Below are positions 54,030 to 61,769 of a DNA stretch of 64,000 nucleotides, piece by piece; position 1 is the first letter of the stretch; every line of letters starts with the position of its first letter. The stretch lies in NCBI RefSeq assembly GCF_030519375.1, contig NZ_JAUMKB010000006.1, positions 124,001-188,000 on the forward strand, given 5' to 3'. The DNA is from Mucilaginibacter tolerans. GTDB taxonomy: Bacteria > Bacteroidota > Bacteroidia > Sphingobacteriales > Sphingobacteriaceae. The position numbers were made by a program, and so were the translations under genes. The notes below the pieces were generated by a model. That model was not told where the DNA came from and did no database searches. It saw only the letters and a list, made by a program, of their open reading frames with translations.

Positions 54030-55034
54030 TCATGGGAAGGTATAAGTTACCCCCATAGCCAAACCTTCGGTCCCCTGTGCCCGGCTGGATGTATTCTTAT
54101 CATACAGGAATGTACCGTTCATCGTTACATTGATCAGGCGGTTTACTTTTGCAGTAAGGGTTGCGTCTATACGGTGTGTAGTGTATGCCAGGGCCTGCTG
54201 ATAAGGCACAAACAGGGCATAGCGTGCGTTGATATGCAAATTTGGCATCAGGTCCTTATCAATAGCTGCAACCATCTGAAAAGCAAGCTGATTGAGGAAT
54301 GTATGATCTATTGCTACACCATAATTATCGGGCTGATTACGGTGAATGGTGGTATCCACTACAAAAGTCTGTTTCGCTGTACCTGTACCTAAGCGCAGAT
54401 CGAAATATTTTACCGGCTTATATTCAAGACCGAGAGATTCCGTAAAATAACCCGGCGACATAAAATTAGATATCAACAAACCATCATCTACTGCATTTCC
54501 GTTGGCATCAGTATAGGTGTAACCCGGTGCAAACTGAGACTCAAAGCTAAAGGAGCCAAACAAATACCAATGTTTGGATAGCTGTGTGGCGATCTTATTA
54601 TCCAAGAATATACGGTCATTGGTTTTGCGCTGTGTCTGGCCTTTATTTTTTGCAACACCGTATTGTAAGTTCAACTCGGTAGTATAATCCAGTGGCGATT
54701 TGTTGTATTCGGTTTTAAAATCAAAATTAGTACCCAGCGCCAATGAACTTACGCCACCCGCACTCCAGTTGCTGGTAAATGCTGATTGGTTAAAGTTTAA
54801 CCCGAAAACGACGGTCTTACGCCAGTAACTTACCTTATAATCCAGCAATTGTACAGGTATTTGTTCTTCGCTGATCTGTAATGGTCTTACCCGCAGCGGC
54901 AATGCATTGCGACGTGGTTCCAAACGATATTTATTTAGTAAGTTGGTGTCTACTTTTAAGGTATCGGTATTTTGCGCGAAGGCTGAAGAGAACGAAAATA
55001 GAAGCAGAATTAGCCCAAGACCTATTTTTGACAT
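54030..55034 (-). CDS. DUF3078 family protein
   Basis: From ATG 55034 the product is 334 residues with a signal peptide (about 1-21, ending SAFAQ). The open frame runs back to 55076, adding 14 residues in front of the signal. The DUF3078 region (about 75-333) has NQSAFTSNWSAGGVSSLALG, then barrel-like strands (LQYGVAKNKGQTQRKTNDRI) and a C-terminal GLAMGVTYTFP with the terminal aromatic/Phe-Pro. It is probably an outer-membrane beta-barrel protein of unknown substrate. Confidence 0.85.
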   Translation of the reverse strand: MSKIGLGLILLLFSFSSAFAQNTDTLKVDTNLLNKYRLEPRRNALPLRVRPLQISEEQIPVQLLDYKVSYWRKTVVFGLNFNQSAFTSNWSAGGVSSLALGTNFDFKTEYNKSPLDYTTELNLQYGVAKNKGQTQRKTNDRIFLDNKIATQLSKHWYLFGSFSFESQFAPGYTYTDANGNAVDDGLLISNFMSPGYFTESLGLEYKPVKYFDLRLGTGTAKQTFVVDTTIHRNQPDNYGVAIDHTFLNQLAFQMVAAIDKDLMPNLHINARYALFVPYQQALAYTTHRIDATLTAKVNRLINVTMNGTFLYDKNTSSRAQGTEGLAMGVTYTFP

Positions 55035-55174
55035 AGTTGGCAAAGTAAAGGAAAAACAACTTTGTTTTAAAATCAAATCAATCTTAAACAGGATTTTTGC
55101 TTGTTTTATTGTCTGATAGACAATTGTAAAGCCGATTGCAGATAGTAGGCTTGGGGCGCAACCGACGATTAATA

Positions 55175-55987
55175 TTAATTAGGCTTTGAAGCTTTATTGG
55201 CATTTAAAGATGGTTGTAAATAAATCCTTTTATTGCGCAGATATCTTTTTAGGCTGTTGCGGATATAAGTTATAAATTCATATTCCGTTGCCGTGGTAAC
55301 AATAAAATAACCCGGGCGGTAATGTGTCATAAAATCTATCAGGTCTTGATCTTTCAGCTTTGTAATATTGGCTACGTATGAACGGTTAAAACGGTAGTCG
55401 ATCACGTTTTGCTGGTAATCTTCCTCAATGATTCCCTGCAAATGTTTGGCTTCCCTTCCGCTGCGGCTCAGCGAATTCCACAAGGCGTCGATGCTGATGC
55501 CTGCCCCGCTCCCTGGAGACGAGGTGAAAGCTCCATCATATGCACTCGAACCATAAACCTTACTGAAGTTTCTTTTAGTGGCCTGCAAACGCTGAAGGGG
55601 AGTAACAAGCGTATCACGAATAGTTACTTCCTTCAACGGGATTGCCATGCGCCTCAATGAAATTAGTAAATTCGAGTTATCCTTTACCGTGAGGGTATCG
55701 GCCAGGTAATCAAGTTTCAGAAATACTAACTTATCACCGGTTTTGGCATCAATTTTAAATTCGCCTTTCAGATTATTATAGAAGGATTCCCCCGAAGTAA
55801 GGTTCATGATATTGGTACGAGCAACCCTTTCCTTAGTGTCTTTGTCGTACACAACACCTTCAACCGGGTTTTTATAATTGACAGCAGGTTTATCCTGGGC
55901 AGACGCCCCGAAAAACAGTCCGCAGAAAAGTAACAGCAGCCCAAGTCTCATTCTAAATCTAAAATTAAGCTTTTGGCCCTGCTTCAT
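55175..55987 (-). CDS. Secreted protein with carboxypeptidase-regulatory-like domain
   Basis: From ATG 55987 the product is 270 residues (an ATG at 56002 adds five more, and one at 55951 gives a shorter form). The signal peptide precedes AQDKPAVNY. A carboxypeptidase-regulatory-like beta domain (about 45-110, VEGVVYDKDTKERVARTNIM) is followed by a helical part to the C-terminus. The function is unknown. It sits 12 bases downstream of the glucosaminidase gene 56015-56854 on the same strand. Confidence 0.75.
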   Translation of the reverse strand: MKQGQKLNFRFRMRLGLLLLFCGLFFGASAQDKPAVNYKNPVEGVVYDKDTKERVARTNIMNLTSGESFYNNLKGEFKIDAKTGDKLVFLKLDYLADTLTVKDNSNLLISLRRMAIPLKEVTIRDTLVTPLQRLQATKRNFSKVYGSSAYDGAFTSSPGSGAGISIDALWNSLSRSGREAKHLQGIIEEDYQQNVIDYRFNRSYVANITKLKDQDLIDFMTHYRPGYFIVTTATEYEFITYIRNSLKRYLRNKRIYLQPSLNANKASKPN

Positions 55988-56014
55988 GCCACAATTTAAC
56001 AAAAATTAACATCA

Positions 56015-56854
56015 CTATTTCACTACAACCAGCTTTTGGCCAATCTTAATATTGTTGTCCTGAAGGCTGTTTAATGCTTTCAGATCTTCAACAGTTATGC
56101 CAAAACGCCGTGAAATAGAATATAGTGTGTCGCCTGTTACTACCGTGTACAATTTATTGCTCGTATCGGTTTGTATGGCCGAATCCTGCTTTGCAACAAT
56201 TGTGTTATCATTTATTTGCGTCAGCACACGGTCTTCGCGTTTCTCTTTTTGCGGCTCGCTTTCAGGACTATCGTATTGAGTAAGATTGTACTTCTGAATT
56301 ATATTGATCAACAGGTTCGGGTAGTTGGGATTGGTAGCATATCCTGCGGCTTTTAAGCCATTGGCCCAACCCGCATAATCATTCTTGTCAAGCTCGAAAA
56401 GCTTGGCATAGCGCGGGCGCTTTAAGAATTCAGAGTGATCCCGGAATGAATCCTCCGGCTTATCATATACCCTGAAGCAATCATTATGAGCGTCATCATC
56501 TTTATAGTATCCTTTACCCTTCCAGTCGCTGGTGCATTTAATACCAAAGTGATTATTTGCTACTCTAGCAAGCTCTCCGTTACCGCTGCCTGATTCAAAC
56601 AAACCTTGTGCAAGTGTGATACTCGCCGGTATGCCGTAAAGGTTCATTTCCTGAATAGCAATGGTCTTAAAACGATCAATATAAGTCAGCGAAGTATAGG
56701 GAGTATAATTGGCAATGCCTTCCCGGTTTTCTCTTTGTACGATCGCGTTGTTTCGGTGTGCTTCGTGATTGCTGATCAGACCTTTGTGTACCGAACAGGA
56801 GCTGAATAATACTACGGAAAGGATTATAAGAGTAAAAAGTGCGGTTTTTCGCAT
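56015..56854 (-). CDS. LysM and glucosaminidase lipoprotein
   Basis: From ATG 56854 the product is 279 residues (the frame opens at a TTG, 56863). It has a lipoprotein signal with lipobox FSSC (about Cys 20). The mannosyl-glycoprotein endo-beta-N-acetylglucosaminidase-like domain spans about 55-205 (ITLAQGLFESGSGNGELARV, NHFGIKCTSDWKGKG) with E in LFESGSG as a likely catalytic residue. A LysM domain covers about 230-277 (YTVVTGDTLYSISRRFGITV). It cleaves peptidoglycan glycan strands. It is coupled to the next gene (12 bases). Confidence 0.9.
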   Translation of the reverse strand: MRKTALFTLIILSVVLFSSCSVHKGLISNHEAHRNNAIVQRENREGIANYTPYTSLTYIDRFKTIAIQEMNLYGIPASITLAQGLFESGSGNGELARVANNHFGIKCTSDWKGKGYYKDDDAHNDCFRVYDKPEDSFRDHSEFLKRPRYAKLFELDKNDYAGWANGLKAAGYATNPNYPNLLINIIQKYNLTQYDSPESEPQKEKREDRVLTQINDNTIVAKQDSAIQTDTSNKLYTVVTGDTLYSISRRFGITVEDLKALNSLQDNNIKIGQKLVVVK

Positions 56855-56918
56855 AAGCAACAAATCTTAACCAATGGTATAAAATAATCTACGCCAAACT
56901 TAAGATTTAAAAATAAAA

Positions 56919-57449
56919 TTATTGCTTAGTTTCTGCTAATTGCTTCTGATCCTGAGGATTTTCATCATAAGCGTTCAGATTGTACTTGCGAATAATAGCC
57001 AATACCTGCGCCGACCACTTGTGGCTGCTGCAGTACCCGCTTCTTTGGATGCCTTTTGCCCATCCAAGGTAATCGTAATGACTGAGGTTTTCGGCCAGGT
57101 GGCTGAACTGCTTGCGCTCTGTCATGATACGGGCGAAATCCTGGAAGGATTCTAATACCGAATTATATTTTCTATAATAGGTGCGCACCTTCTTGTTATC
57201 GTAGGTATATACGTGCGCATCATAGCCTTTTACACCAAACTGGTTGTTCAGGTTTCTGGCGATCTTGCTGTTGCCGTTGCCAGATTCGTGCATGGCTACT
57301 GCCAGTACTATACTTGCCGGAACACCAGTTTCGTGCATAATGCGAACAGCATTGTCCTTAAATTTCTCAATATAAGATTGCGAGGTGTTTTGAGCCGATA
57401 CGGCTAATGTTGACACGATTAGGGATGTAATCAGTAATAGTTTCTTCAT
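56919..57449 (-). CDS. Secreted glucosaminidase-domain protein
   Basis: The 176-residue protein has a signal peptide (about 1-19, ending AVSAQ). It is a short glucosaminidase domain without LysM: ASIVLAVAMHESGNGNSKIA (catalytic-type E in HESGNG), NQFGVKGYDAHVYTY and SGYCSSHKWSAQVLAIIRKY. It is a paralog of the lipoprotein 56015-56854 and lies 65 bases upstream of it on the same strand, so the two likely form a peptidoglycan-remodelling pair. Confidence 0.88.
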   Translation of the reverse strand: MKKLLLITSLIVSTLAVSAQNTSQSYIEKFKDNAVRIMHETGVPASIVLAVAMHESGNGNSKIARNLNNQFGVKGYDAHVYTYDNKKVRTYYRKYNSVLESFQDFARIMTERKQFSHLAENLSHYDYLGWAKGIQRSGYCSSHKWSAQVLAIIRKYNLNAYDENPQDQKQLAETKQ

Positions 57450-57452
57450 AAT

Positions 57453-58091
57453 CTACTTTTTTCTAATGAGCATGATACCATCACGAACCGGGAGGATTAG
57501 CTTTTCAACCCGGGTATCGTTGGCAATCACATCATTAAGCTCGCGGATCGATCGGGTATCGGCATCGTCTTCGTTACCGTAAACCTTCCCTTTCCACAGA
57601 ACATTATCAATTATAATTAGTCCGCCTGACTTTACTTTGTCAAATATTAACTGAAAATAATGTAAATTATTCTTTTTATCTGCATCAATAAAAACAATAT
57701 CAAAATTATTTTCCTGTATTTCTACGATAATCTCGGCCGCCTGGCCGAAGTGTAGCTTGATTTTTTTATCCACATCTGTGGATTTGAAGTGTTGGACGAG
57801 CATCTCTTCCAGCTCACGGTTCACTTCAATGGTATGGATAATACCGTCCTCTGTCAGGCCTTCCGCCAGACAAATAGTAGCATAGCCTGTAAACGTACCT
57901 ATCTCCAGGATACGTTTCGGCTGCATCATTTTGCTCAGCATGCTTAACAGCCGGCCCTGGTAATGCCCCGATAACATATGGGGTCGCAACACCTTTAAAT
58001 AGGTCTCACGGTTAATCTTTTGCAAAGCCGCTGGCTCCGGATCGCAATGATCTTCCAGGTAGAGCTGAAGGTCATGGGGTAGGATCTCCAT
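57453..58091 (-). CDS. O-methyltransferase (class I SAM-dependent)
   Basis: The 212-residue protein has the O-methyltransferase fold: SAM motif I LEIGTFTGYATICLAEGL near 66-83, GIIHTIEVNREL, FIDADKKNNLHYFQLIFDKV (metal-binding D motif), and IIDNVLWKGKVY. It resembles catechol/caffeoyl-CoA-type enzymes with a divalent-metal site. The substrate is unknown. It lies 3 bases upstream of the glucosaminidase gene at 56919-57449. The TACCTTTG box (58104-58097) ends six bases before its ATG, suggesting a leaderless mRNA. Confidence 0.92.
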   Translation of the reverse strand: MEILPHDLQLYLEDHCDPEPAALQKINRETYLKVLRPHMLSGHYQGRLLSMLSKMMQPKRILEIGTFTGYATICLAEGLTEDGIIHTIEVNRELEEMLVQHFKSTDVDKKIKLHFGQAAEIIVEIQENNFDIVFIDADKKNNLHYFQLIFDKVKSGGLIIIDNVLWKGKVYGNEDDADTRSIRELNDVIANDTRVEKLILPVRDGIMLIRKK

Positions 58092-58096
58092 GGCGG

Positions 58097-58104
58097 CAAA
58101 GGTA
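58097..58104 (-). promoter_or_regulatory. Possible O-methyltransferase -7 box
   Basis: TACCTTTG on the minus strand matches TAnnTTTG exactly and ends six bases before the ATG at 58091. No clear -33 element is at the usual spacing, so this is moderate. Confidence 0.4.
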
Positions 58105-58201
58105 AGAAAATTAAATTTAATGTGATTTTCCGACGGCTTACCCGTTGATTATCTTGGCGTTACGGATAATTAAAAATCCTGCATTGTGAGGTTCACCAAA
58201 A

Positions 58202-58612
58202 TTAATGATTCTTCTCCATCCAGGATTGAAGTAAAATAATGGCAGATATATTGTCCACTAATTCCTTGTTCTGCCTTGCCTTTTTACCCATCCCGCTTTG
58301 AGCAATAGCAGCTGAGGCCATCTTAGAAGTAAAGCGCTCATCCAGCATTTCAACAGGGGTCTCGGGGAAAGTCTTTTTAAGAAGATTTACAAACCCTTTT
58401 ACATGAATAGCCGATTGCGAAGGGGTATTATCCATCTGCTTCGGTTCGCCGACAACAAAACGCTCCACCTGCTCAGTTTGAAGATACTTTTTCAGGTAAT
58501 CAACAATATCCTTCGGGTGTATGGTATCCAGTCCTGTTGCGATAATTTGCATAGGGTCGGTCACCGCAATACCGATGCGCTTGGTGCCGTAATCGAAGGC
58601 CATTACTCTCAT
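58202..58612 (-). CDS. ruvX: Holliday-junction resolvase-like RuvX (YqgF)
   Basis: The 136-residue protein is a YqgF/RuvX homologue: opening [20 protein letters not shown] with the conserved Asp in FDYG, then [16 protein letters not shown] and [11 protein letters not shown], ending [16 protein letters not shown] with the final Asp of the nuclease site. RuvX acts in rRNA processing and possibly junction resolution. Its leader (58613-58655) is built of heptad repeats. It diverges from holB. Confidence 0.95.
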   Translation of the reverse strand: MRVMAFDYGTKRIGIAVTDPMQIIATGLDTIHPKDIVDYLKKYLQTEQVERFVVGEPKQMDNTPSQSAIHVKGFVNLLKKTFPETPVEMLDERFTSKMASAAIAQSGMGKKARQNKELVDNISAIILLQSWMEKNH

Positions 58613-58619
58613 TGCAGAT

Positions 58620-58647
58620 ATGAGATATGAGATATGAGATGTGAGAG
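58620..58647 (-). repeat. CTCANAT heptad repeats in the ruvX leader
   Basis: On the minus strand the ruvX leader reads CTCACAT, then three tandem CTCATAT heptads, then CTGCA and the ATG. On the plus strand this is three perfect ATGAGAT units at 58620-58640. Confidence 0.8.
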
Positions 58648-58655
58648 CATAACGC

Positions 58656-58663
58656 CAAAGATA
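58656..58663 (-). promoter_or_regulatory. Possible ruvX -7 box
   Basis: TATCTTTG on the minus strand matches the TAnnTTTG box, giving a transcript that starts near 58650 and begins with the heptad repeats. No good -33 element is at 18-20 bases. Confidence 0.4.
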
Positions 58664-58716
58664 TAGTTATTGGACGTAACTGTTAAATGTAAAAATATTG
58701 AATTAAGATGGCCTGT

Positions 58717-58744
58717 CTCAAATCTCATATCTAACATCTCAAAT
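58717..58744 (+). repeat. CTCANAT heptad repeats in the holB leader
   Basis: On the plus strand the holB leader carries CTCAAAT, CTCATAT, CTAACAT and CTCAAAT in a row (58717-58744), 21 bases before the holB ATG. They have the same orientation to holB as the repeats at 58620-58647 have to ruvX. Confidence 0.8.
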
Positions 58745-58765
58745 CTAATTCTTAATTTGCACCAA

Positions 58766-59911
58766 ATGCAGTTTAAACACATAGCGGGGCAACAGGCTGT
58801 TAAGCAAAGGCTTATTAATACGGTGAAAGACAACCGTGTGAGCCACGCCCAGTTGTTTTTGGGGCCAGAGGGCTCCGGGAGCCTGGCGCTTGCTGTTGCT
58901 TACGCCCAATATTTATCTTGCGGGAACCGTCAGCCCGATGATTCGTGTGGGATTTGTGCATCCTGTCACAAGTATCAGAAACTGATGCACCCTGATCTGC
59001 ATTTTTCCTATCCTTTCTTTGCCAAAGACAAAAATGATACGGCACTCTCTTTTATCGAACAATGGCGTGAGGCATTTTCAGCTAATCCTTACCTGAGCCT
59101 GGATATCTGGCGCAGTTACCTTGATGCCGAAAATAAGCAGGCCAACATCAATATTGCCGAATGCCATCAGATCATTAAAAAATTAAGCTTTAAGCCCTTT
59201 GAATCAGAATACAAAATACTGATCCTTTGGCTGCCCGAATATTTGGACAAGGAAGGTAATTCGCTGCTAAAAATTATCGAAGAACCGCAGCCAAATACGC
59301 TGTTTCTGTTGGTCGCCCAAAACCAGGACCAGATATTGAATACTATTTTATCGCGTACTCAACTGGTGAAAATTCCTGCGCTGACTTATGATGAGATCAA
59401 AGAGGAGTTGATGCAAAACCATCATCAAACTGAATTCGCAGCAGCGGAAATTGCCTATTTAAGCAATGGCAATCTGACCGAAGCGCTTTCCATGCTACAG
59501 CAGGAAAACAAAAGTTACCATACTTTATTTGTACACTGGTTACGTCTGTGTTTTGGCAATAAAGGATCGGAGGTAATGGATTTTGTAGAGCAAACCGCCA
59601 AAATGGGCCGGGAAAATCAGAAGAATTTTTTGCGCTACGGCATTAGCTTTATACGTGAGTGTTGTCTGCTGATGGCAGGCGCCGGAAACCTGGTTCATTT
59701 ACCACCAAACGAGCTGGAAACGGCACAAAGGATGACCAACGTCATGAATACTGCCATGGCCCAGGCTATCAGTACCGAGTTGGAGAAGGCGCATTATCAT
59801 GTGGAGCGAAATGCAAATCCGAAAATCTTATTTTTAGATGTATCTTTACAAATTATTAAAATTTTAAATTTTAAAACGCTCCCTGCTGGGACTCATTATA
59901 TACCAAACTAA
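58766..59911 (+). CDS. holB: DNA polymerase III subunit delta'
   Basis: From ATG 58766 the product is 381 residues; an earlier frame start at 58670 reads through the heptad repeats and is unlikely. It is an AAA+ clamp-loader subunit: P-loop position GPEGSGSL (33-40) has Ser in place of the catalytic Lys, as in many delta' proteins. A zinc-binding set C52, C61, C64, C67 follows and a sensor-like SRTQL near 198. It helps load the beta clamp. It starts the holB-ricT-gldH operon. The holB-ricT order also occurs in Bacillus. Confidence 0.93.
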   Translation: MQFKHIAGQQAVKQRLINTVKDNRVSHAQLFLGPEGSGSLALAVAYAQYLSCGNRQPDDSCGICASCHKYQKLMHPDLHFSYPFFAKDKNDTALSFIEQWREAFSANPYLSLDIWRSYLDAENKQANINIAECHQIIKKLSFKPFESEYKILILWLPEYLDKEGNSLLKIIEEPQPNTLFLLVAQNQDQILNTILSRTQLVKIPALTYDEIKEELMQNHHQTEFAAAEIAYLSNGNLTEALSMLQQENKSYHTLFVHWLRLCFGNKGSEVMDFVEQTAKMGRENQKNFLRYGISFIRECCLLMAGAGNLVHLPPNELETAQRMTNVMNTAMAQAISTELEKAHYHVERNANPKILFLDVSLQIIKILNFKTLPAGTHYIPN

Positions 59912-59914
59912 ACT

Positions 59915-61222
59915 ATGGGATGTGGAAGTTGCTCCTCAGGCGGATGTACCCCCGCCGGCTGTAAAAGTAATGGCTCGTGCCTTACTAACGGCTGTAGCAA
60001 ATTAGATGTTTACGACTGGTTGTCCAACATGGACATGCCGGCAAATTATAAGGCTTTTTCTATTATTGAGGTGAAGTTTAAAGGTTCACGCAAGGACTTT
60101 TATGTCAACACCGATAATATTTACCTGGAAGCCGGAGAGCTGGTGGTGGTAGAAACACCTACCGGAGGTTTTGACGTGGGCCACGTCTCGGTAACCGGAG
60201 AGCTGGTTCGAATGCAGATGGTGAAACGCCATGTGAACGAAGCCGATGTAACCAAAAAGGTTTACCGTAAAGCCACCCCTGCAGACGTGGACAAATGGAA
60301 AGCTGCCAAGGAACTGGAGTGGGAAACCATGCACAAGACGCGCAAACTGGCGTTGGAGCTTGGCCTTTCGATGAAGATAAGCGATGTGGATTACCAGGGC
60401 GACAAAACAAAAGCAACTTTTTATTATACAGCCGAAGGCCGTGTCGATTTTCGTGAACTGATCAAAAAGATGGCCGAGGCCTTTAGGATCAGGATCGAGA
60501 TGCGGCAGATCGGTATGCGGCAGGAAGCAAGCCGCTTGGGAGGCATCGGGTCATGTGGTCGTGAGCTTTGCTGCTCAACCTGGCTGACTGATTTCAAAAC
60601 AGTTTCTACTTCTGCTGCGCGCTATCAAAATCTTTCACTCAATACTTTAAAACTGGCAGGCCAATGCGGCAAGTTAAAATGCTGCCTCAACTATGAGCTG
60701 GATACCTATATGGATGCGCTGAAATATATTCCGGATAATGTGAATATATTGAGGACCGAAAAAGGCGACGCCCGTCTGCAAAAAACAGATATCTTCAAAA
60801 AGCTGATGTGGTTCAGCTACCCGATGGAAGACAGCTGGATCCCACTGGAAATTGACCGGGTAAAGGAAATCCAGCAGCAGAATAAGGATGGCATATTTCC
60901 TCCGGATCTGGGCGAAAGCGTGGAGATAGAAAGCAAGCCGGTAAAAGTACTGGATTACGAAAACGTGGTTGGCCAGGATAGTCTTACCCGTCTGGATGAA
61001 CGCAACCGCAACAAAAAGAAAAGCAAGAATAAGAATAAAAACAAACCCCAGGACAATAAGCCGCCACAGGGCGTAGTTGTTCAGCAACAGACGAAAGAGC
61101 AAAAACCAGCAGAAGCTAACAAAAACAATGGCCAGAATAATAAGAACCGTAACAACCGCCGTTTTAAACCGAACAGGAATAACCGGAACGATCAGAACAA
61201 GGGGAATGAAAGCGGCTCGTAA
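59915..61222 (+). CDS. ricT: PSP1-domain protein RicT
   Basis: The 435-residue protein has a Cys-rich head (C3, C6, C11, C16, C22, C27), then the PSP1 domain (about 40-200). Two cysteine motifs follow, C214-C219-C220 in CGRELCC and C251-C256-C257 in CGKLKCC, as in RicT (YaaT). In Bacillus the Ric complex carries iron-sulfur clusters and controls RNase Y maturation. The C-terminal 80 residues are Lys/Asn/Gln-rich and probably disordered. It lies 3 bases after holB, a conserved neighbour, and overlaps gldH by 17 bases. Confidence 0.88.
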   Translation: MGCGSCSSGGCTPAGCKSNGSCLTNGCSKLDVYDWLSNMDMPANYKAFSIIEVKFKGSRKDFYVNTDNIYLEAGELVVVETPTGGFDVGHVSVTGELVRMQMVKRHVNEADVTKKVYRKATPADVDKWKAAKELEWETMHKTRKLALELGLSMKISDVDYQGDKTKATFYYTAEGRVDFRELIKKMAEAFRIRIEMRQIGMRQEASRLGGIGSCGRELCCSTWLTDFKTVSTSAARYQNLSLNTLKLAGQCGKLKCCLNYELDTYMDALKYIPDNVNILRTEKGDARLQKTDIFKKLMWFSYPMEDSWIPLEIDRVKEIQQQNKDGIFPPDLGESVEIESKPVKVLDYENVVGQDSLTRLDERNRNKKKSKNKNKNKPQDNKPPQGVVVQQQTKEQKPAEANKNNGQNNKNRNNRRFKPNRNNRNDQNKGNESGS

Positions 61223-61685
61223 TTTATTTTTTGCTGCATTGCCGGTTTTGGCTATGCTTTTTCTGAACGGTTGTAGTGATCCTGGCATGATCGTCGACCA
61301 GAACACACCCATTGATAATCATAATTGGTCATATGCCAATACGGTGAAAAATGAGGTTAAAATTGATGAGGCTTCTATCCTCTATAATATCTACATCAAT
61401 CTGCGGGTAACCGGCGAATACAAATACTCCAACATATTTGTACTATTGCATAAAAGCGGACCGAAATTGAAGGGCACAACCCGGTTCGAGATCAAACTGG
61501 CCGACCTGGATGGCGAATGGTTAGGGAAGGGATCGGGTAATTTGTATAGCTACCAGGTGCCTATTATGACCAATTTTAAATTCCCTGAAAAAGGCACTTA
61601 CACTTTTAGTATCGAGCAAAACATGCGTGATAATCCACTACATGAAGTAAACGATGTGGGTATGCGTGTGGAGAAAGCGAAGTAG
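61206..61685 (+). CDS. gldH: Gliding motility lipoprotein GldH
   Basis: From ATG 61206 the product is 159 residues; the frame opens at 61077 but this start gives a lipoprotein signal with lipobox FLNGC (Cys 23). The mature domain (about 30-155) contains WSYANTVKNEVKIDEASILY, GEYKYSNIFVLLHKSGPK and FKFPEKGTYTFSIEQNMRDN, typical of GldH. GldH is needed for gliding in Flavobacterium, but it also occurs in non-gliding Bacteroidota. It overlaps ricT by 17 bases, so its translation depends on ricT. Confidence 0.9.
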   Translation: MKAARNLFFAALPVLAMLFLNGCSDPGMIVDQNTPIDNHNWSYANTVKNEVKIDEASILYNIYINLRVTGEYKYSNIFVLLHKSGPKLKGTTRFEIKLADLDGEWLGKGSGNLYSYQVPIMTNFKFPEKGTYTFSIEQNMRDNPLHEVNDVGMRVEKAK

Positions 61686-61716
61686 TTTATTATCGGCGTT
61701 AAAAAATAACCTAGAC

Positions 61717-61745
61717 TTGTCGGTCGCAAATATTTTTTATTTTTA
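61717..61745 (+). promoter_or_regulatory. Possible TPR-gene promoter
   Basis: TTG (61717-61719), 18-base spacer, TATTTTTA (61738-61745), seven of eight matches to TAnnTTTG, 24 bases upstream of the ATG at 61770. Confidence 0.35.
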
Positions 61746-61769
61746 TACCTAAAATCGAAACCTCATCAC

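Noticed and set aside
58670..58765. Longer N-terminus for holB
   Set aside because: It would translate the heptad repeats; delta' proteins start close to the P-loop, as from 58766.
61077..61205. Longer N-terminus for the gldH frame
   Set aside because: It would code a basic stretch inside ricT before a lipoprotein signal. The ATG at 61206 gives a proper lipoprotein start.
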